A stretch of DNA of 38,418 nucleotides from NORP294 sp047627915 (lineage in GTDB: Bacteria; Bacteroidota; Bacteroidia; Flavobacteriales_E; Vicingaceae): assembly GCA_047627915.1 (NCBI GenBank), contig JBLHTZ010000021.1, forward strand, positions 1 to 38,418. Reading direction: 5' to 3'. Positions 18,919 to 28,621 of the stretch are shown one piece after another; position 1 is the first letter of the stretch, and each line of letters begins with the position of its first letter. The position numbers and the translations under genes are program-made. The notes beneath the pieces were generated by a model, which was not told the origin of the DNA, searched no databases, and was given only the letters and a program-made list of their open reading frames with translations.

Positions 18919-20943
18919 CTACTCCTTATAATTTACCTCAACATCCATCTCTCCAATTACCTTAAACTCCGTTCTGCGGTTTTTAGCCCGGCCTTCTGGG
19001 TTATCACTGCCATCAGCATTCTTATTTGGTACTCTCGGTTTATTTTCTCCGTAACCTTTAGGAGTTAATCGCTTTTTCGGAATACCTTTTTTAATCAAGT
19101 AATTCACTACGCTTTCTGCTCTTCTCTGAGATAAGTTCTCATTGTAATCATCTGAACCCTCACTATCGGTATGTGAGCTTAACTCAATAATGATGTGAGG
19201 ATTCTCAACCAAAATTTCATAGATCGTTGTATCAATGGTAATTTCTGACTCCTGAGTTAATGCTGCTTTATCGAACTCATAGTAAATGTTCTCGACTACG
19301 ATACTTCGCCCAAAATAATACTCTAACGCAAAGTTTTTAATGTACCTTCTACTTTTCTCAATTCCTGTTGTAATGATATCGTGTTCTTGGATTAAAAAGC
19401 CGACCTTCTCCGTTTTCAGAGTGTAGAATTGGTCTTGTTCTAATTGAAACTGATATTTTCCGTCTTTCTTCGTTTTTACCGTTTGAACGAGCACCTCTTC
19501 TCCTGTTTTTTGGTCTTTTTTAAAGAGTCTTATTTGCACACCTTCCATGTACCGATCACTGCCGGTTTTCATCTTATCAACCATTGCCCCAGAGACCGCA
19601 ATTTGAATTCGGTTTACATCTTTAAATTCATACAAGTCATCGCAACAAAATTTGTCTTCACTGCCAGGCTTTAATCTATTGCTTGCAAAAATTCCTTCTC
19701 CTCCCTTTTTGCTTTCAACATAATACAGTTCATCTGCAGCAGTATTTATTTCGTTACCAATGTTCTCAGGCTCTAACCATTTCGTTCTTGCCCCACTAGA
19801 TTTAAAAATGTCCAACCCACCATAATTTGGATGTCCATTACTGCTAAAAAATAAAGTTCTATTTAATGGCTTGTAAAAAGGGGTCATCTCATCGCCAACG
19901 GAATTAATTTTTGATCCACAATTCCGCACTGATTTGTAACTGTCATTATCCTCATCATAGGTAGTATACCATATGTCCAACCCTCCCTTCCCTTCTTTTC
20001 TATCAGAAACAAAATAAATGGTTTCTTGGTCTTTTTCATCTAAACCAACAGCTACTTGGGTTTCGGTATAAATGGGAGAGTTCACTATGGCCGGAAGTTT
20101 TTTAGCGGGTTTCCATTCCCCCGCTTCCTGCTGCATTACATAAATATCACAAGCCATTTTACCGATGCTATTTGCCTCACAAGCAGAAAAGTAAAAACGA
20201 TTACCCGCAATATTAAATGCTCCATTGGCTATTTCATATTGCAAATAGAGCTCTGTTTGACGCCATTCACTTTTATGCTCCCAAACCCCATAGTTCTTTT
20301 CTGCAACATAAAATTTACGCTTTGGAATTTCATCTTCTTCCACATTAAATACCTCTTTCCCCTTCGTTTTTAATGAATTGTACACAATGGTTTCATTGTT
20401 CAGGTAAATAGGTGAACCTTCAATGTGGCTTCCATTTACTCCCTCGGAAAGTGGCTTAATTTGATATCTAGCTACTGCATTTGTATCTAAATTCTCGCAT
20501 GCCTCTGCCGTAAACTTTGCCAAACGTAGATACGTTCGATCGTCTTTCTCTCCTCGATAATCCTTTCTAAACTTTTTTATAATCGGTAAAGCGTCTTTGC
20601 AATTTCCATCAGCTGCTAACATTTCAGCATAGTGAAGGCCTGCTAATGGATATTTATCATTTTCTTTTTCAAATACAGTTTGGTAATTTTTTTGCGCAGC
20701 AGAATAACTACCACCTTTGCGTTGTACCTCAGCTAAACGATACAACACTTTGTAATCTGGCGACTTTTTATCGAGGTATAAGTTATAGTATTCTGCAGCA
20801 CTCTCCCAATCCTTAATATACTCGGCTGCTTTAGCTAGCTTTTTTAATTTGCCAGCAGAATACTGTTTTCCCTCTATTTGAGAAAATCCAAGTATTGACC
20901 ACAACAAAGCCATTAAAAGAAAGTTGGATTTAGTAACGTTCAC
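18919..20943 (-). CDS. OmpA-family TPR/PD40 protein, PorE-like (cassette B)
   Basis: This 674-residue protein starts at a GTG at 20943, with signal peptide MNVTKSNFLLMALLWSILGFSQ. This start overlaps the end of the upstream PorP/SprF gene by 14 bp and I see no ATG that keeps a full signal peptide. TPR-like helices lie at 25-130. A PD40 propeller lies at about 160-430 (FVSDRKEGKGGLDIW, FFSSNGHPNYGGLDIF). A carboxypeptidase-regulatory/Cna-B-like unit lies at about 450-530. A C-terminal OmpA domain lies at about 545-665 with intact HTDSEG (591-596) and SQRRA, the residues that bind peptidoglycan diaminopimelate. This architecture matches PorE/SprE-type proteins thought to tie the T9SS to the cell wall. 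Confidence 0.88.
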   Translation of the reverse strand: MNVTKSNFLLMALLWSILGFSQIEGKQYSAGKLKKLAKAAEYIKDWESAAEYYNLYLDKKSPDYKVLYRLAEVQRKGGSYSAAQKNYQTVFEKENDKYPLAGLHYAEMLAADGNCKDALPIIKKFRKDYRGEKDDRTYLRLAKFTAEACENLDTNAVARYQIKPLSEGVNGSHIEGSPIYLNNETIVYNSLKTKGKEVFNVEEDEIPKRKFYVAEKNYGVWEHKSEWRQTELYLQYEIANGAFNIAGNRFYFSACEANSIGKMACDIYVMQQEAGEWKPAKKLPAIVNSPIYTETQVAVGLDEKDQETIYFVSDRKEGKGGLDIWYTTYDEDNDSYKSVRNCGSKINSVGDEMTPFYKPLNRTLFFSSNGHPNYGGLDIFKSSGARTKWLEPENIGNEINTAADELYYVESKKGGEGIFASNRLKPGSEDKFCCDDLYEFKDVNRIQIAVSGAMVDKMKTGSDRYMEGVQIRLFKKDQKTGEEVLVQTVKTKKDGKYQFQLEQDQFYTLKTEKVGFLIQEHDIITTGIEKSRRYIKNFALEYYFGRSIVVENIYYEFDKAALTQESEITIDTTIYEILVENPHIIIELSSHTDSEGSDDYNENLSQRRAESVVNYLIKKGIPKKRLTPKGYGENKPRVPNKNADGSDNPEGRAKNRRTEFKVIGEMDVEVNYKE

Positions 20944-21955
20944 AGGGAATTCTTATGTTTTTTAATTTAGGATTTCTAGCAGTAAAAATTAGGGACAGTT
21001 CAAAACCACCTTGATAATTGGAGGCCAATTCTAAATCAGAAATATTAACATCGTAGGAAAGTCCAAAATCAAATTTGCTAAAGCTTGCTCGACTTCCAAC
21101 AACGAATGCATCTGTTATTCGATCTACTCCAGTTCTTAAGTAAAGAAATGGCTTTAATTTATCAATTTTTTTAAATCCCTCTAAGGGAAACGAAACAGCA
21201 GATCCGATTAACATTTCAGAAGCTCCGCGAGCCCAGTAGTAACTCAAATAGGGATGAAGGTTTACTTTTTCATTGAGTTGTTTCTCCGCCAAAAATTGTC
21301 CTCCCACTCCTCTATTCTTTTGATTTCCTTGGTCAAAAAAGCTTTCCTTTGGTTCTATTAAATGGTTCAATGAAATACCTGATGTCATTTTCCATTCATT
21401 CCCAAATTCTGTTTCCCACATTACGCCAATATTCAAATCGTAGTAGGACGTATTTTCTCCGGCAAATGCTTCTCCACTACTCAAGTTTTCATTAAATCCC
21501 CCAGTATTTCTGTCATATTGAGAAGGAAAGCTTAAACCGCCTTGATTGAAAGATTTTGCAATCCAACCATTTTGAACAGCCAATGTAAATTTGTGCTGTA
21601 AATAGCGATAAGATGCCCCTGCATTCAATTGAAATTGATTCATGGTCAATTTTGCATCTCCACTTTTATCGTTTGCATATGCAAGCCCTGCAAACCATTC
21701 TAAAACCGGAAGTGACGTTTTAAATTTCTTAGTAAAAAAAAAACTTCCCGTAGTAAAAGGCACCCCAATAGATTGCCATTGTTGACGATAAGCAGTAATT
21801 ACTTGAAAGTTGCCGTCGAATCGGTTGGTAAAACTTGGATTAAGCTGTCGATCACCAACCAACCTTTGTGAGAAATGTACGTCTTGTGAATAAGTATCTA
21901 TCGTAAAAAACGAAAGAAACACTAAAAAACAGATGCTTAGCCTTATTTTTGACAT
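20930..21955 (-). CDS. PorP/SprF family T9SS outer-membrane protein (cassette B)
   Basis: This 341-residue protein has a signal peptide (MSKIRLSICFLVFLSFFTIDTYSQ) followed by the family opening QDVHFSQRLVGDRQLNPSFTN. Beta-strand-rich sequence and LGLSYDVN-like FGLSYDVNISDLELASNYQGGFELSL follow near the C-terminus. It parallels the 5376-6380 protein of cassette A. Its start at 21955 is only 40 bp from the start of the divergent type B cargo gene, and the OmpA-family gene follows with a 14-bp overlap. The inferred role is as partner barrel for export or surface anchoring of the 21996-26393 protein. Confidence 0.92.
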   Translation of the reverse strand: MSKIRLSICFLVFLSFFTIDTYSQDVHFSQRLVGDRQLNPSFTNRFDGNFQVITAYRQQWQSIGVPFTTGSFFFTKKFKTSLPVLEWFAGLAYANDKSGDAKLTMNQFQLNAGASYRYLQHKFTLAVQNGWIAKSFNQGGLSFPSQYDRNTGGFNENLSSGEAFAGENTSYYDLNIGVMWETEFGNEWKMTSGISLNHLIEPKESFFDQGNQKNRGVGGQFLAEKQLNEKVNLHPYLSYYWARGASEMLIGSAVSFPLEGFKKIDKLKPFLYLRTGVDRITDAFVVGSRASFSKFDFGLSYDVNISDLELASNYQGGFELSLIFTARNPKLKNIRIPCERY

Positions 21956-21995
21956 GGAACGTAAAAGTAAGAGAAAACAATTGAATCAATAATAC

Positions 21996-24900
21996 ATGAC
22001 CTCCTATTTGAAGAAAATACTTCTCCTCTTTCTATTAGCAACGTCAGCAAAAATAGCCTCTGCTCAACTCAATGCAAATTTTACTGCAAGCGTAACTGAA
22101 GGTTGCGGCTCCCTTTCAAATGTTCAGTTTACACCAACTGGCAACGCTTCTATTTCTTCTTGGTCATGGACTTTCGGAAACCAAAATAGTTCCACGTTAC
22201 AAAACCCTTCAGCTAGTTATACCTCTCCTGGTAGGTACACAGTTACTTTAATTGTTAGCGATGGAACGACAAGCCAAACAATCACTAAAACCAATTACAT
22301 TTCTGTTTATCGGAATCCTACTGCCAATTTCACCTTCACACCAACCGGAGGTTGTTCCCCACTAACTGTTAATTTCAACTCCACTTCTACCCTAGGTGAT
22401 GGTCAAATTACAAATTATGCATGGGACTTTAAAGATGGTAGCCAAGCGCCGAATAGTTCAAGCGTGAGCCATACGTATCAGGTTCAGGGAAGTTTCTCAC
22501 CTAGTTTACAAATTATAGATACCAACGGTTGTGCGAGTACTATCTTACTTGGCCCAATTAGCGTTACTCCTTCCCCTGTTGCAGCTTTTACAACAAGTGG
22601 ACCTAGATCAACTTGCGCAGATTCGTTAACCGTAAACTTTATTAATCGGTCAACAGGAATTAACCTTACGTATTTATGGGACTTTGGTGATAACACAACC
22701 TCAACTCAAGAAAACCCAACACACTTGTATAGTGGTTACGGATCTTACACTGTTTCATTAACCGTTACCGACCCTAGTTGCACGAACACAAAAACAGACT
22801 CAAACTATATTCGACTAAGGCAGCCAAAAGCAGACTTTAGCCTCAATGGGGATACATTTTGTATTGGAGTCTCTTTACCTATTGTAAACAATTCTACAGA
22901 TGCAGACTCTTATTTATGGGACTTTGGCGACGGTAGCGGCTCTGTTTCAAGATTGCCTACTAAATCATTTAGTGACTCAGGAACCTTCATTATTACGCTT
23001 AGAGTATTTGCTCCGGTTTGCACAGACATTCAATCTGATACCATTAGAATTGAGAAAGTAATTGCGGATTTTACTGTTGACACATTTAAATGTAATAAAG
23101 GAGACTCAGTCCAATTCATCGACCAATCGTACAATGCTGCACAATGGCAATGGAGAATAGGTTTATCCGACACAAATGATATTCCCCAAAGATTTACTGC
23201 AGACACAGTTCAAAACCCTGTTCATTACTACGGAAATAGGGAGGGCAGATTTTCGGATTCCTTGATAGTTACGAGTCCAAATGGCTGTAAGGATACAATT
23301 TACAAATCTTCCCATAGAGCATTTGATACGACTTTGGTTTTTATCACAGACGACTTTCCAAATTATTATGGTCCGATTGTAGGAGGTTGTTTGCCTTCTA
23401 CTTTCGAGCTCAATAGTGTTATTTTTTCACCAAGCCAAACAATAAACTATGTCTTTACTTGGACTCTTCCTGACAGTAGCACATACATTGGCCCAAATCC
23501 ACCGCAAGATTTGGTTATAACTGACGATACTTTACGAACGGTTAGACTGTCTGTTGTAAGCGCAGACGGTTGCAGAGCATCAAGCTCCTTGAGTATTTTA
23601 TTAGGTTCTAAAGTCCCACCAATTGTAGATTTTTTTCCGAAAGAAGTATGTTATGCTGATACTTTCTTTGTTACTAACATTAACCCAAACGACTCGGTGC
23701 CAAATTTCATTGCCTATATTATTCAAAATTTGGTAACTCTAACATCAGACTCTATTGCGGCGGACAACCTTAGAGACACCGTTCCTTTTATTCTATTTAA
23801 AGATACTGGCTATTATAGTTTAAAGGTAAGGCAAGGTAATAACGGCTGTGATTCAGTTATTTTTATTGATAGTGCATTTTACGTAAAAGGACCAATTATT
23901 AAATCCACTGACTTTTATTCGAATTGCATCAACCGAAATTTGGTAAATTTTACTGCGACGGTAATTGATGCGAATCGATTTTCGTGGGATTTCGGAGACT
24001 CTTCAAATCTTGACACGACGAACTTAATTACGAGCCATACCTACGACTCTTTAAAAATCCAACAGTACATTTTTACAGTTTATAACGATTCCAATGGCTG
24101 CGCTCCAGTTTCAGATACGGTAAACATTCCTCTACAAATAATTATACCTCCCATTATTCGACCAGGTAATACCAATTTTTGTCTTGGAGAAGAGCGCCTC
24201 ATATGGCAGAACAGTCTAGTTCGACTTGATAGTTTGGTTTGGACAATTGACGGACAACCAGTAAGTGAACGAGACTCTTTTAATTATACTTTCAACCAAA
24301 GGGGAATTTATACCATTGGTTACAAAGGCAAAGACCAAGTGGGTTGTGAATACGAGCGATATAGAGACTTCTACGTTTCTAAACCTCAAGCAAGCTTTAG
24401 CTATAACGTGCTCGGCAACTGTTTACCAGTAGATATCAGTTTAACCAATACAAGCATCTTCGACACGTTAGCTGCAAAGAATTATTTTATAATGGGCGGT
24501 GGAGACACCTTGTTTTTAATGGACGACGGGGATACTTTGTTTACCATAGATACAACCTATCGTTATACGACTGCAGGTAAAAAATCAATAACCCTTTACA
24601 CTGAAAATATTTTCGGCTGCAGTGATACCGTTGTTTTACCAAATCTCTTTAACTTACAACCTTTTGATGTTTCCATAAGAACCATCTCAAACAATAACAT
24701 TTGCGCAGGAAGAACAATCCTTTTTAGAAATACTTCCTCTGATCGTAACCATTCATTTATTTGGAGTTTTGGAGATGGAGATAGCCTTGTGAGTAATCAA
24801 GACTCGGTTTACCATACCTTCGACTCAGCAGGAGTTTTTAACGTGAAATTGAGGGGCGAAAATTCGAATGCCTGTATCCTGTTCGATTCTGTTACCTTTC

Positions 24901-26393
24901 GAGTTGAAACTAACCCTGTGGCTGGTTTCACTGCCGATACTACAATTTCTACTTGCTATCCTTTAGAAGTTCAATTCCAAGATACATCAAAAGGCAACAT
25001 TGTAAAATGGTTTTGGAAAATTGGATCTAACTTTTCTGTTTTAGAAGATCCTCGTTTCATTTTCGAAAATGTTGGCAGGTTTGATGTATCCTTAATAGTA
25101 GAAACAGCAAATGGATGTATTGACAGTGTTTCCAAACCTCAATACATTCAAACCAATGGACCTGAAGCAAGCTTTTCGATAGATAAAAACGCAGGTTGCG
25201 TAAATGACCTATTTACATTCACCTTAGACAGTCAGCGAAATGTTGGTAGTTATGTTTGGGATTTTGGTGATGGCAATACTCAAACCGGAGGAACAACCGC
25301 AACTCATGCATATAAAACAATCGGTAAAATCTATGTCAGCCTAATTTTGAGCGATGCGAGTGGAACTTGCACCGTGCCCATCACAGATTCTATTCAAATT
25401 TCTAATGTATTGGCAGACTTTACCATGACGAGTGATACCGGATGTGCTCCATTTTCATCTACCTTCATTAGCTCTTCTATCAATGCAAACAGCTTTAGTT
25501 GGGACTTTGGACAAGGACAAGGTTTTTCTTCATCGCAATCACAAGAAACGATACAATACGACGCTCCGGGGAGCTACTTTGTTCAGTTGGCTATTACTTC
25601 AGCCATTGGCTGTATTGATACTGCCATAAAACAGTTAGATGTTTTTGAAAGGCCAATAGCCCTCGTTAGTAGTGATACAGGAATCTGTATTGGTCAATCT
25701 GTTCAACTGAATGCTTCTGGTGGAGACTTTTACTCATGGTCACCAAATGTATTTATTAACGATACAAGTATCCCGAACCCTATTGTAAGTCCACAAACGA
25801 ACACCAGATATACAGTTAGAGTGAGTAATCCAAGCACGTGTTTTGACACTGCTAGTATTTTCGTTGAAGTGATTCAAGAGCCAATTCCTTTTATACTTAT
25901 AGACAGCACCTTGATTATTGGGGAGAGTTATCAATTAAACGCGAATGCAGGAAATGGATATATGTACAGTTGGACTCCACCTGAGGGTTTAAGTTGCACC
26001 GACTGCCCAAACCCGATCGCAACGCCATTGAAAACTACGACCTATTACTTAGTGGTTTCAGACAAGTTCGGATGTTTTACCGTTCGAGACACTATTGAAA
26101 TAATTGTAGAAGAAAAATACTCGTTAGATGTTCCAAAGGCTTTTAGTCCTAACAATGACGGAATTAATGACATTATTTACGCTAAAGGTTGGGGTTTAAA
26201 AGAATTGATTGCTTTCAAAATTTACAATCGTTTTGGAGAATTAGTATTTGAAAGCACAGATTTTAACGTGGGCTGGAACGGCAGGTATAAAGGGAAAGAT
26301 CAAAACATTGAAACCTATATCTATACAGTGGAAGCCTTGACTTTTGGCGATAAGGTACTAACTAAGACAGGCAATATTAGTTTGTTGAGATAG
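21996..26393 (+). CDS. T9SS type B cargo: PKD-repeat surface protein with gliding-motility C-terminal domain (cassette B)
   Basis: This 1465-residue protein has a signal peptide (MTSYLKKILLLFLLATSAKIASAQ). About ten PKD-like domains follow, recognisable by WDFGDG-type turns (YAWDFKDG, YLWDFGDN, YLWDFGDG, FSWDFGDS, FIWSFGDG, YVWDFGDG, FSWDFGQG) and paired cysteines at domain starts. The last ~90 residues are the type B sorting domain: LDVPKAFSPNNDGINDI, FKIYNRFGELVFEST, GWNGRYKGKDQ, TKTGNISLLR. Such proteins are carried across the outer membrane by the T9SS and stay at the surface, where PKD arrays usually form a stalk. The neighbouring PorP/SprF gene is the natural partner. Target and function are unknown. 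Confidence 0.9.
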   Translation: MTSYLKKILLLFLLATSAKIASAQLNANFTASVTEGCGSLSNVQFTPTGNASISSWSWTFGNQNSSTLQNPSASYTSPGRYTVTLIVSDGTTSQTITKTNYISVYRNPTANFTFTPTGGCSPLTVNFNSTSTLGDGQITNYAWDFKDGSQAPNSSSVSHTYQVQGSFSPSLQIIDTNGCASTILLGPISVTPSPVAAFTTSGPRSTCADSLTVNFINRSTGINLTYLWDFGDNTTSTQENPTHLYSGYGSYTVSLTVTDPSCTNTKTDSNYIRLRQPKADFSLNGDTFCIGVSLPIVNNSTDADSYLWDFGDGSGSVSRLPTKSFSDSGTFIITLRVFAPVCTDIQSDTIRIEKVIADFTVDTFKCNKGDSVQFIDQSYNAAQWQWRIGLSDTNDIPQRFTADTVQNPVHYYGNREGRFSDSLIVTSPNGCKDTIYKSSHRAFDTTLVFITDDFPNYYGPIVGGCLPSTFELNSVIFSPSQTINYVFTWTLPDSSTYIGPNPPQDLVITDDTLRTVRLSVVSADGCRASSSLSILLGSKVPPIVDFFPKEVCYADTFFVTNINPNDSVPNFIAYIIQNLVTLTSDSIAADNLRDTVPFILFKDTGYYSLKVRQGNNGCDSVIFIDSAFYVKGPIIKSTDFYSNCINRNLVNFTATVIDANRFSWDFGDSSNLDTTNLITSHTYDSLKIQQYIFTVYNDSNGCAPVSDTVNIPLQIIIPPIIRPGNTNFCLGEERLIWQNSLVRLDSLVWTIDGQPVSERDSFNYTFNQRGIYTIGYKGKDQVGCEYERYRDFYVSKPQASFSYNVLGNCLPVDISLTNTSIFDTLAAKNYFIMGGGDTLFLMDDGDTLFTIDTTYRYTTAGKKSITLYTENIFGCSDTVVLPNLFNLQPFDVSIRTISNNNICAGRTILFRNTSSDRNHSFIWSFGDGDSLVSNQDSVYHTFDSAGVFNVKLRGENSNACILFDSVTFRVETNPVAGFTADTTISTCYPLEVQFQDTSKGNIVKWFWKIGSNFSVLEDPRFIFENVGRFDVSLIVETANGCIDSVSKPQYIQTNGPEASFSIDKNAGCVNDLFTFTLDSQRNVGSYVWDFGDGNTQTGGTTATHAYKTIGKIYVSLILSDASGTCTVPITDSIQISNVLADFTMTSDTGCAPFSSTFISSSINANSFSWDFGQGQGFSSSQSQETIQYDAPGSYFVQLAITSAIGCIDTAIKQLDVFERPIALVSSDTGICIGQSVQLNASGGDFYSWSPNVFINDTSIPNPIVSPQTNTRYTVRVSNPSTCFDTASIFVEVIQEPIPFILIDSTLIIGESYQLNANAGNGYMYSWTPPEGLSCTDCPNPIATPLKTTTYYLVVSDKFGCFTVRDTIEIIVEEKYSLDVPKAFSPNNDGINDIIYAKGWGLKELIAFKIYNRFGELVFESTDFNVGWNGRYKGKDQNIETYIYTVEALTFGDKVLTKTGNISLLR

Positions 26394-26398
26394 GAAAA

Positions 26399-26418
26399 GG
26401 GAAGTAGATGTACTTCCC
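26399..26418 (+). terminator. Hairpin after the cassette B cargo gene
   Basis: A perfect 8-bp stem GGGAAGTA / TACTTCCC with a GATG loop lies six bases after the TAG stop. It is preceded by AAAA but has only a weak T run afterwards, so it is a likely but not classical terminator. Confidence 0.55.
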
Positions 26419-26656
26419 CATTCATTACACTTTAAACACTAATACGAAAGCGAATTTGTGAAAGAAAAGTTCCTCATTAAATTGTGGCTTCTTGCTGATT
26501 TCATTTAACCAACGAGAATAATGAAGTTCAGGGGCAAATGGAAACGGAATAGCATTACTCGTGTTGTGAAACTTTCTTAACAGCACAATTTTAAACGAGC
26601 CTTGAAGTTTTCATTTCTTAGCAAAAGTTTTTATCTTCATCGCCTAACTACCAACC

Positions 26657-28546
26657 ATGAAACTACCTTCCATTCAGTACCTATCTGCTCAAGCTATAAA
26701 GTCATTTCTTCGCTTTCCGCTGAGTATTCTAAGTTCTTTTATTGCTGTTGTCGTAGCTGTTTATGCTTTTGAATACGACAGTGAAATAACCAATAAACTG
26801 GAATACATTAATGTACTTCTAATTGCCGCCTTAGGCATTCCAATTTATTTCTGTGCTCAAGTTTTGGTTGAAAATAGAAATTATTCTGTTTTAGGAAAAC
26901 TGCTCACCTTCCTCTTACCTACGCTTGCATTAGCTTTAATTTATTGGAGTTTGCCAAGCTCTGAACTGAGCGCCAATACCTCGGTTCCGTACATTCGATA
27001 TACGGTTTACAATGTAATTGCACACTTACTTGTTTCCTTTATTCCGTATTGGAGAAAAGGTAATCTTAATGCGTTTTGGAATTATAACAAGTTGTTGTTT
27101 ATTCGAATATTAACCTCTTTCCTCTATTCCGGTTTTCTTTATGCAGGTTTAGCGATTGCTTTAGGGGCGCTAGATTTATTATTCGACATTGACTTGCATT
27201 ATGAGTTATTCATGGACCTCTTCATCATCATTTTCGGATTCTTTAATACTTGGTTTTTTGTAGCTGGAATTCCAAGTGATTTCAAAGAATTAGAAAGCAA
27301 TACCCAATACCCAAAAGGGCTCAAAATATTTAGCCAGTACGTCCTACTCCCAATCTTAACTTTGTATTTAATTATACTATATAGTTATGGAGCTAAAATA
27401 GTTACTGAATGGAGCTTACCAAAAGGAATAGTTTCTTACTTAATTTCAGGTGTATCTACCTTAGGAATCTTCACGTTTTTACTTATTTATCCCTATGGTA
27501 AATTAAAAGAAAGTACATGGATTAAGAAGTTTACATTAGGCTATTATTACCTGTTATTACCCCTTATAGCATTGCTTTTTGTTGCTATACTCATTCGCCT
27601 ACAAGATTATGGCTTCACCATAAAAAGATACATTGTACTACTGTTGGGCATTTGGCTAACCATCAACGCCGTCTACTTCATTATTAGAAGAAAAAACATC
27701 AAATTCATTCCCATTTCTTTGGCTCTCATTTTAGGATTAATGTCTTTCGGTCCTTGGGGAATATTTAGCTTAAGCGAAAAATCCCAAAGTAATCGCCTGA
27801 TTTCAATTTTAGAAACGAACGGAATAATTGTGGATGGAAAAATTCAAAACGAAGTTATCTGGAGTCAAGATTCTCTTCCAAATTTTCATTCAACAACAAA
27901 ATATAAGAACAATAACCAGCTTACCGATTCGCTAAACAATGAAGTTTATTCAATTATTCAATACTTAGATGACTACCACACCTATGAAATTCTACGCCCC
28001 TATTTTGTGCAAGATATAAATGCCATAATTCAGCAAGCAAGAGACAGTAATAAATGGATCTATGAGGAAGAAATTATGATGGAAAGCATGGGATTAAAAC
28101 ATGAGTTCAGGGACAAGTTTGATTGGAACGATGAGTTTCACCCTATCACAACAACTTCTATTGAAAAGGAAGTCAAAGACATTAGAGGTTATGACTACTT
28201 ACGAAGCTTTAGGAAACAGTACAATAGCAAACAGCAAGGAACCTTAGCGTATTCTATTGATGGTAAAGACTTACTTGTAGGAATAAAAGACACTGCTTCT
28301 TGTATCTTATTCGTCAGCTACGATATAGATACAGTTCTATTTAATGTTGGTAAAATGCAAGAAGAATTGATTGCTCAAGAAAGAAAAAAATCTTATTTAA
28401 CATTTCCACAAGAAAAATTGACACTGGTGCAGGAAACAGATCACATTAAAATAAAAATGGAACTGCATCAATTAAATGTTAAAATGAAAGAAGATACGAT
28501 GAAGTATAATTATATGAATGGTGATATCTATTTAAAAATTAAATAA
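26657..28546 (+). CDS. DUF4153-like polytopic membrane protein
   Basis: This is a 629-residue protein. The first ~385 residues contain about ten to twelve membrane helices (e.g. FPLSILSSFIAVVVAVYAF at 19-37; FIIIFGFFNTWFFVAGIPSDF in the middle). The last ~240 residues are soluble and mixed alpha/beta. The motif order, including KLLFIRILTSFLYSGFLYAGLAIALGALD, cut here into helices, resembles the DUF4153 family of Bacteroidota. No activity is known for that family. The gene stands alone, preceded by about 260 bp of non-coding DNA with no strong promoter match (a TATCTTCA at 26632-26639 is the closest). Confidence 0.72.
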   Translation: MKLPSIQYLSAQAIKSFLRFPLSILSSFIAVVVAVYAFEYDSEITNKLEYINVLLIAALGIPIYFCAQVLVENRNYSVLGKLLTFLLPTLALALIYWSLPSSELSANTSVPYIRYTVYNVIAHLLVSFIPYWRKGNLNAFWNYNKLLFIRILTSFLYSGFLYAGLAIALGALDLLFDIDLHYELFMDLFIIIFGFFNTWFFVAGIPSDFKELESNTQYPKGLKIFSQYVLLPILTLYLIILYSYGAKIVTEWSLPKGIVSYLISGVSTLGIFTFLLIYPYGKLKESTWIKKFTLGYYYLLLPLIALLFVAILIRLQDYGFTIKRYIVLLLGIWLTINAVYFIIRRKNIKFIPISLALILGLMSFGPWGIFSLSEKSQSNRLISILETNGIIVDGKIQNEVIWSQDSLPNFHSTTKYKNNNQLTDSLNNEVYSIIQYLDDYHTYEILRPYFVQDINAIIQQARDSNKWIYEEEIMMESMGLKHEFRDKFDWNDEFHPITTTSIEKEVKDIRGYDYLRSFRKQYNSKQQGTLAYSIDGKDLLVGIKDTASCILFVSYDIDTVLFNVGKMQEELIAQERKKSYLTFPQEKLTLVQETDHIKIKMELHQLNVKMKEDTMKYNYMNGDIYLKIK

Positions 28547-28621
28547 TCAATTATCACGTTTCGGGAAGGTTTGACATTTAGATGTAGAAAATTACACCAA
28601 TGATTCCCTATCTTTAAGTTT

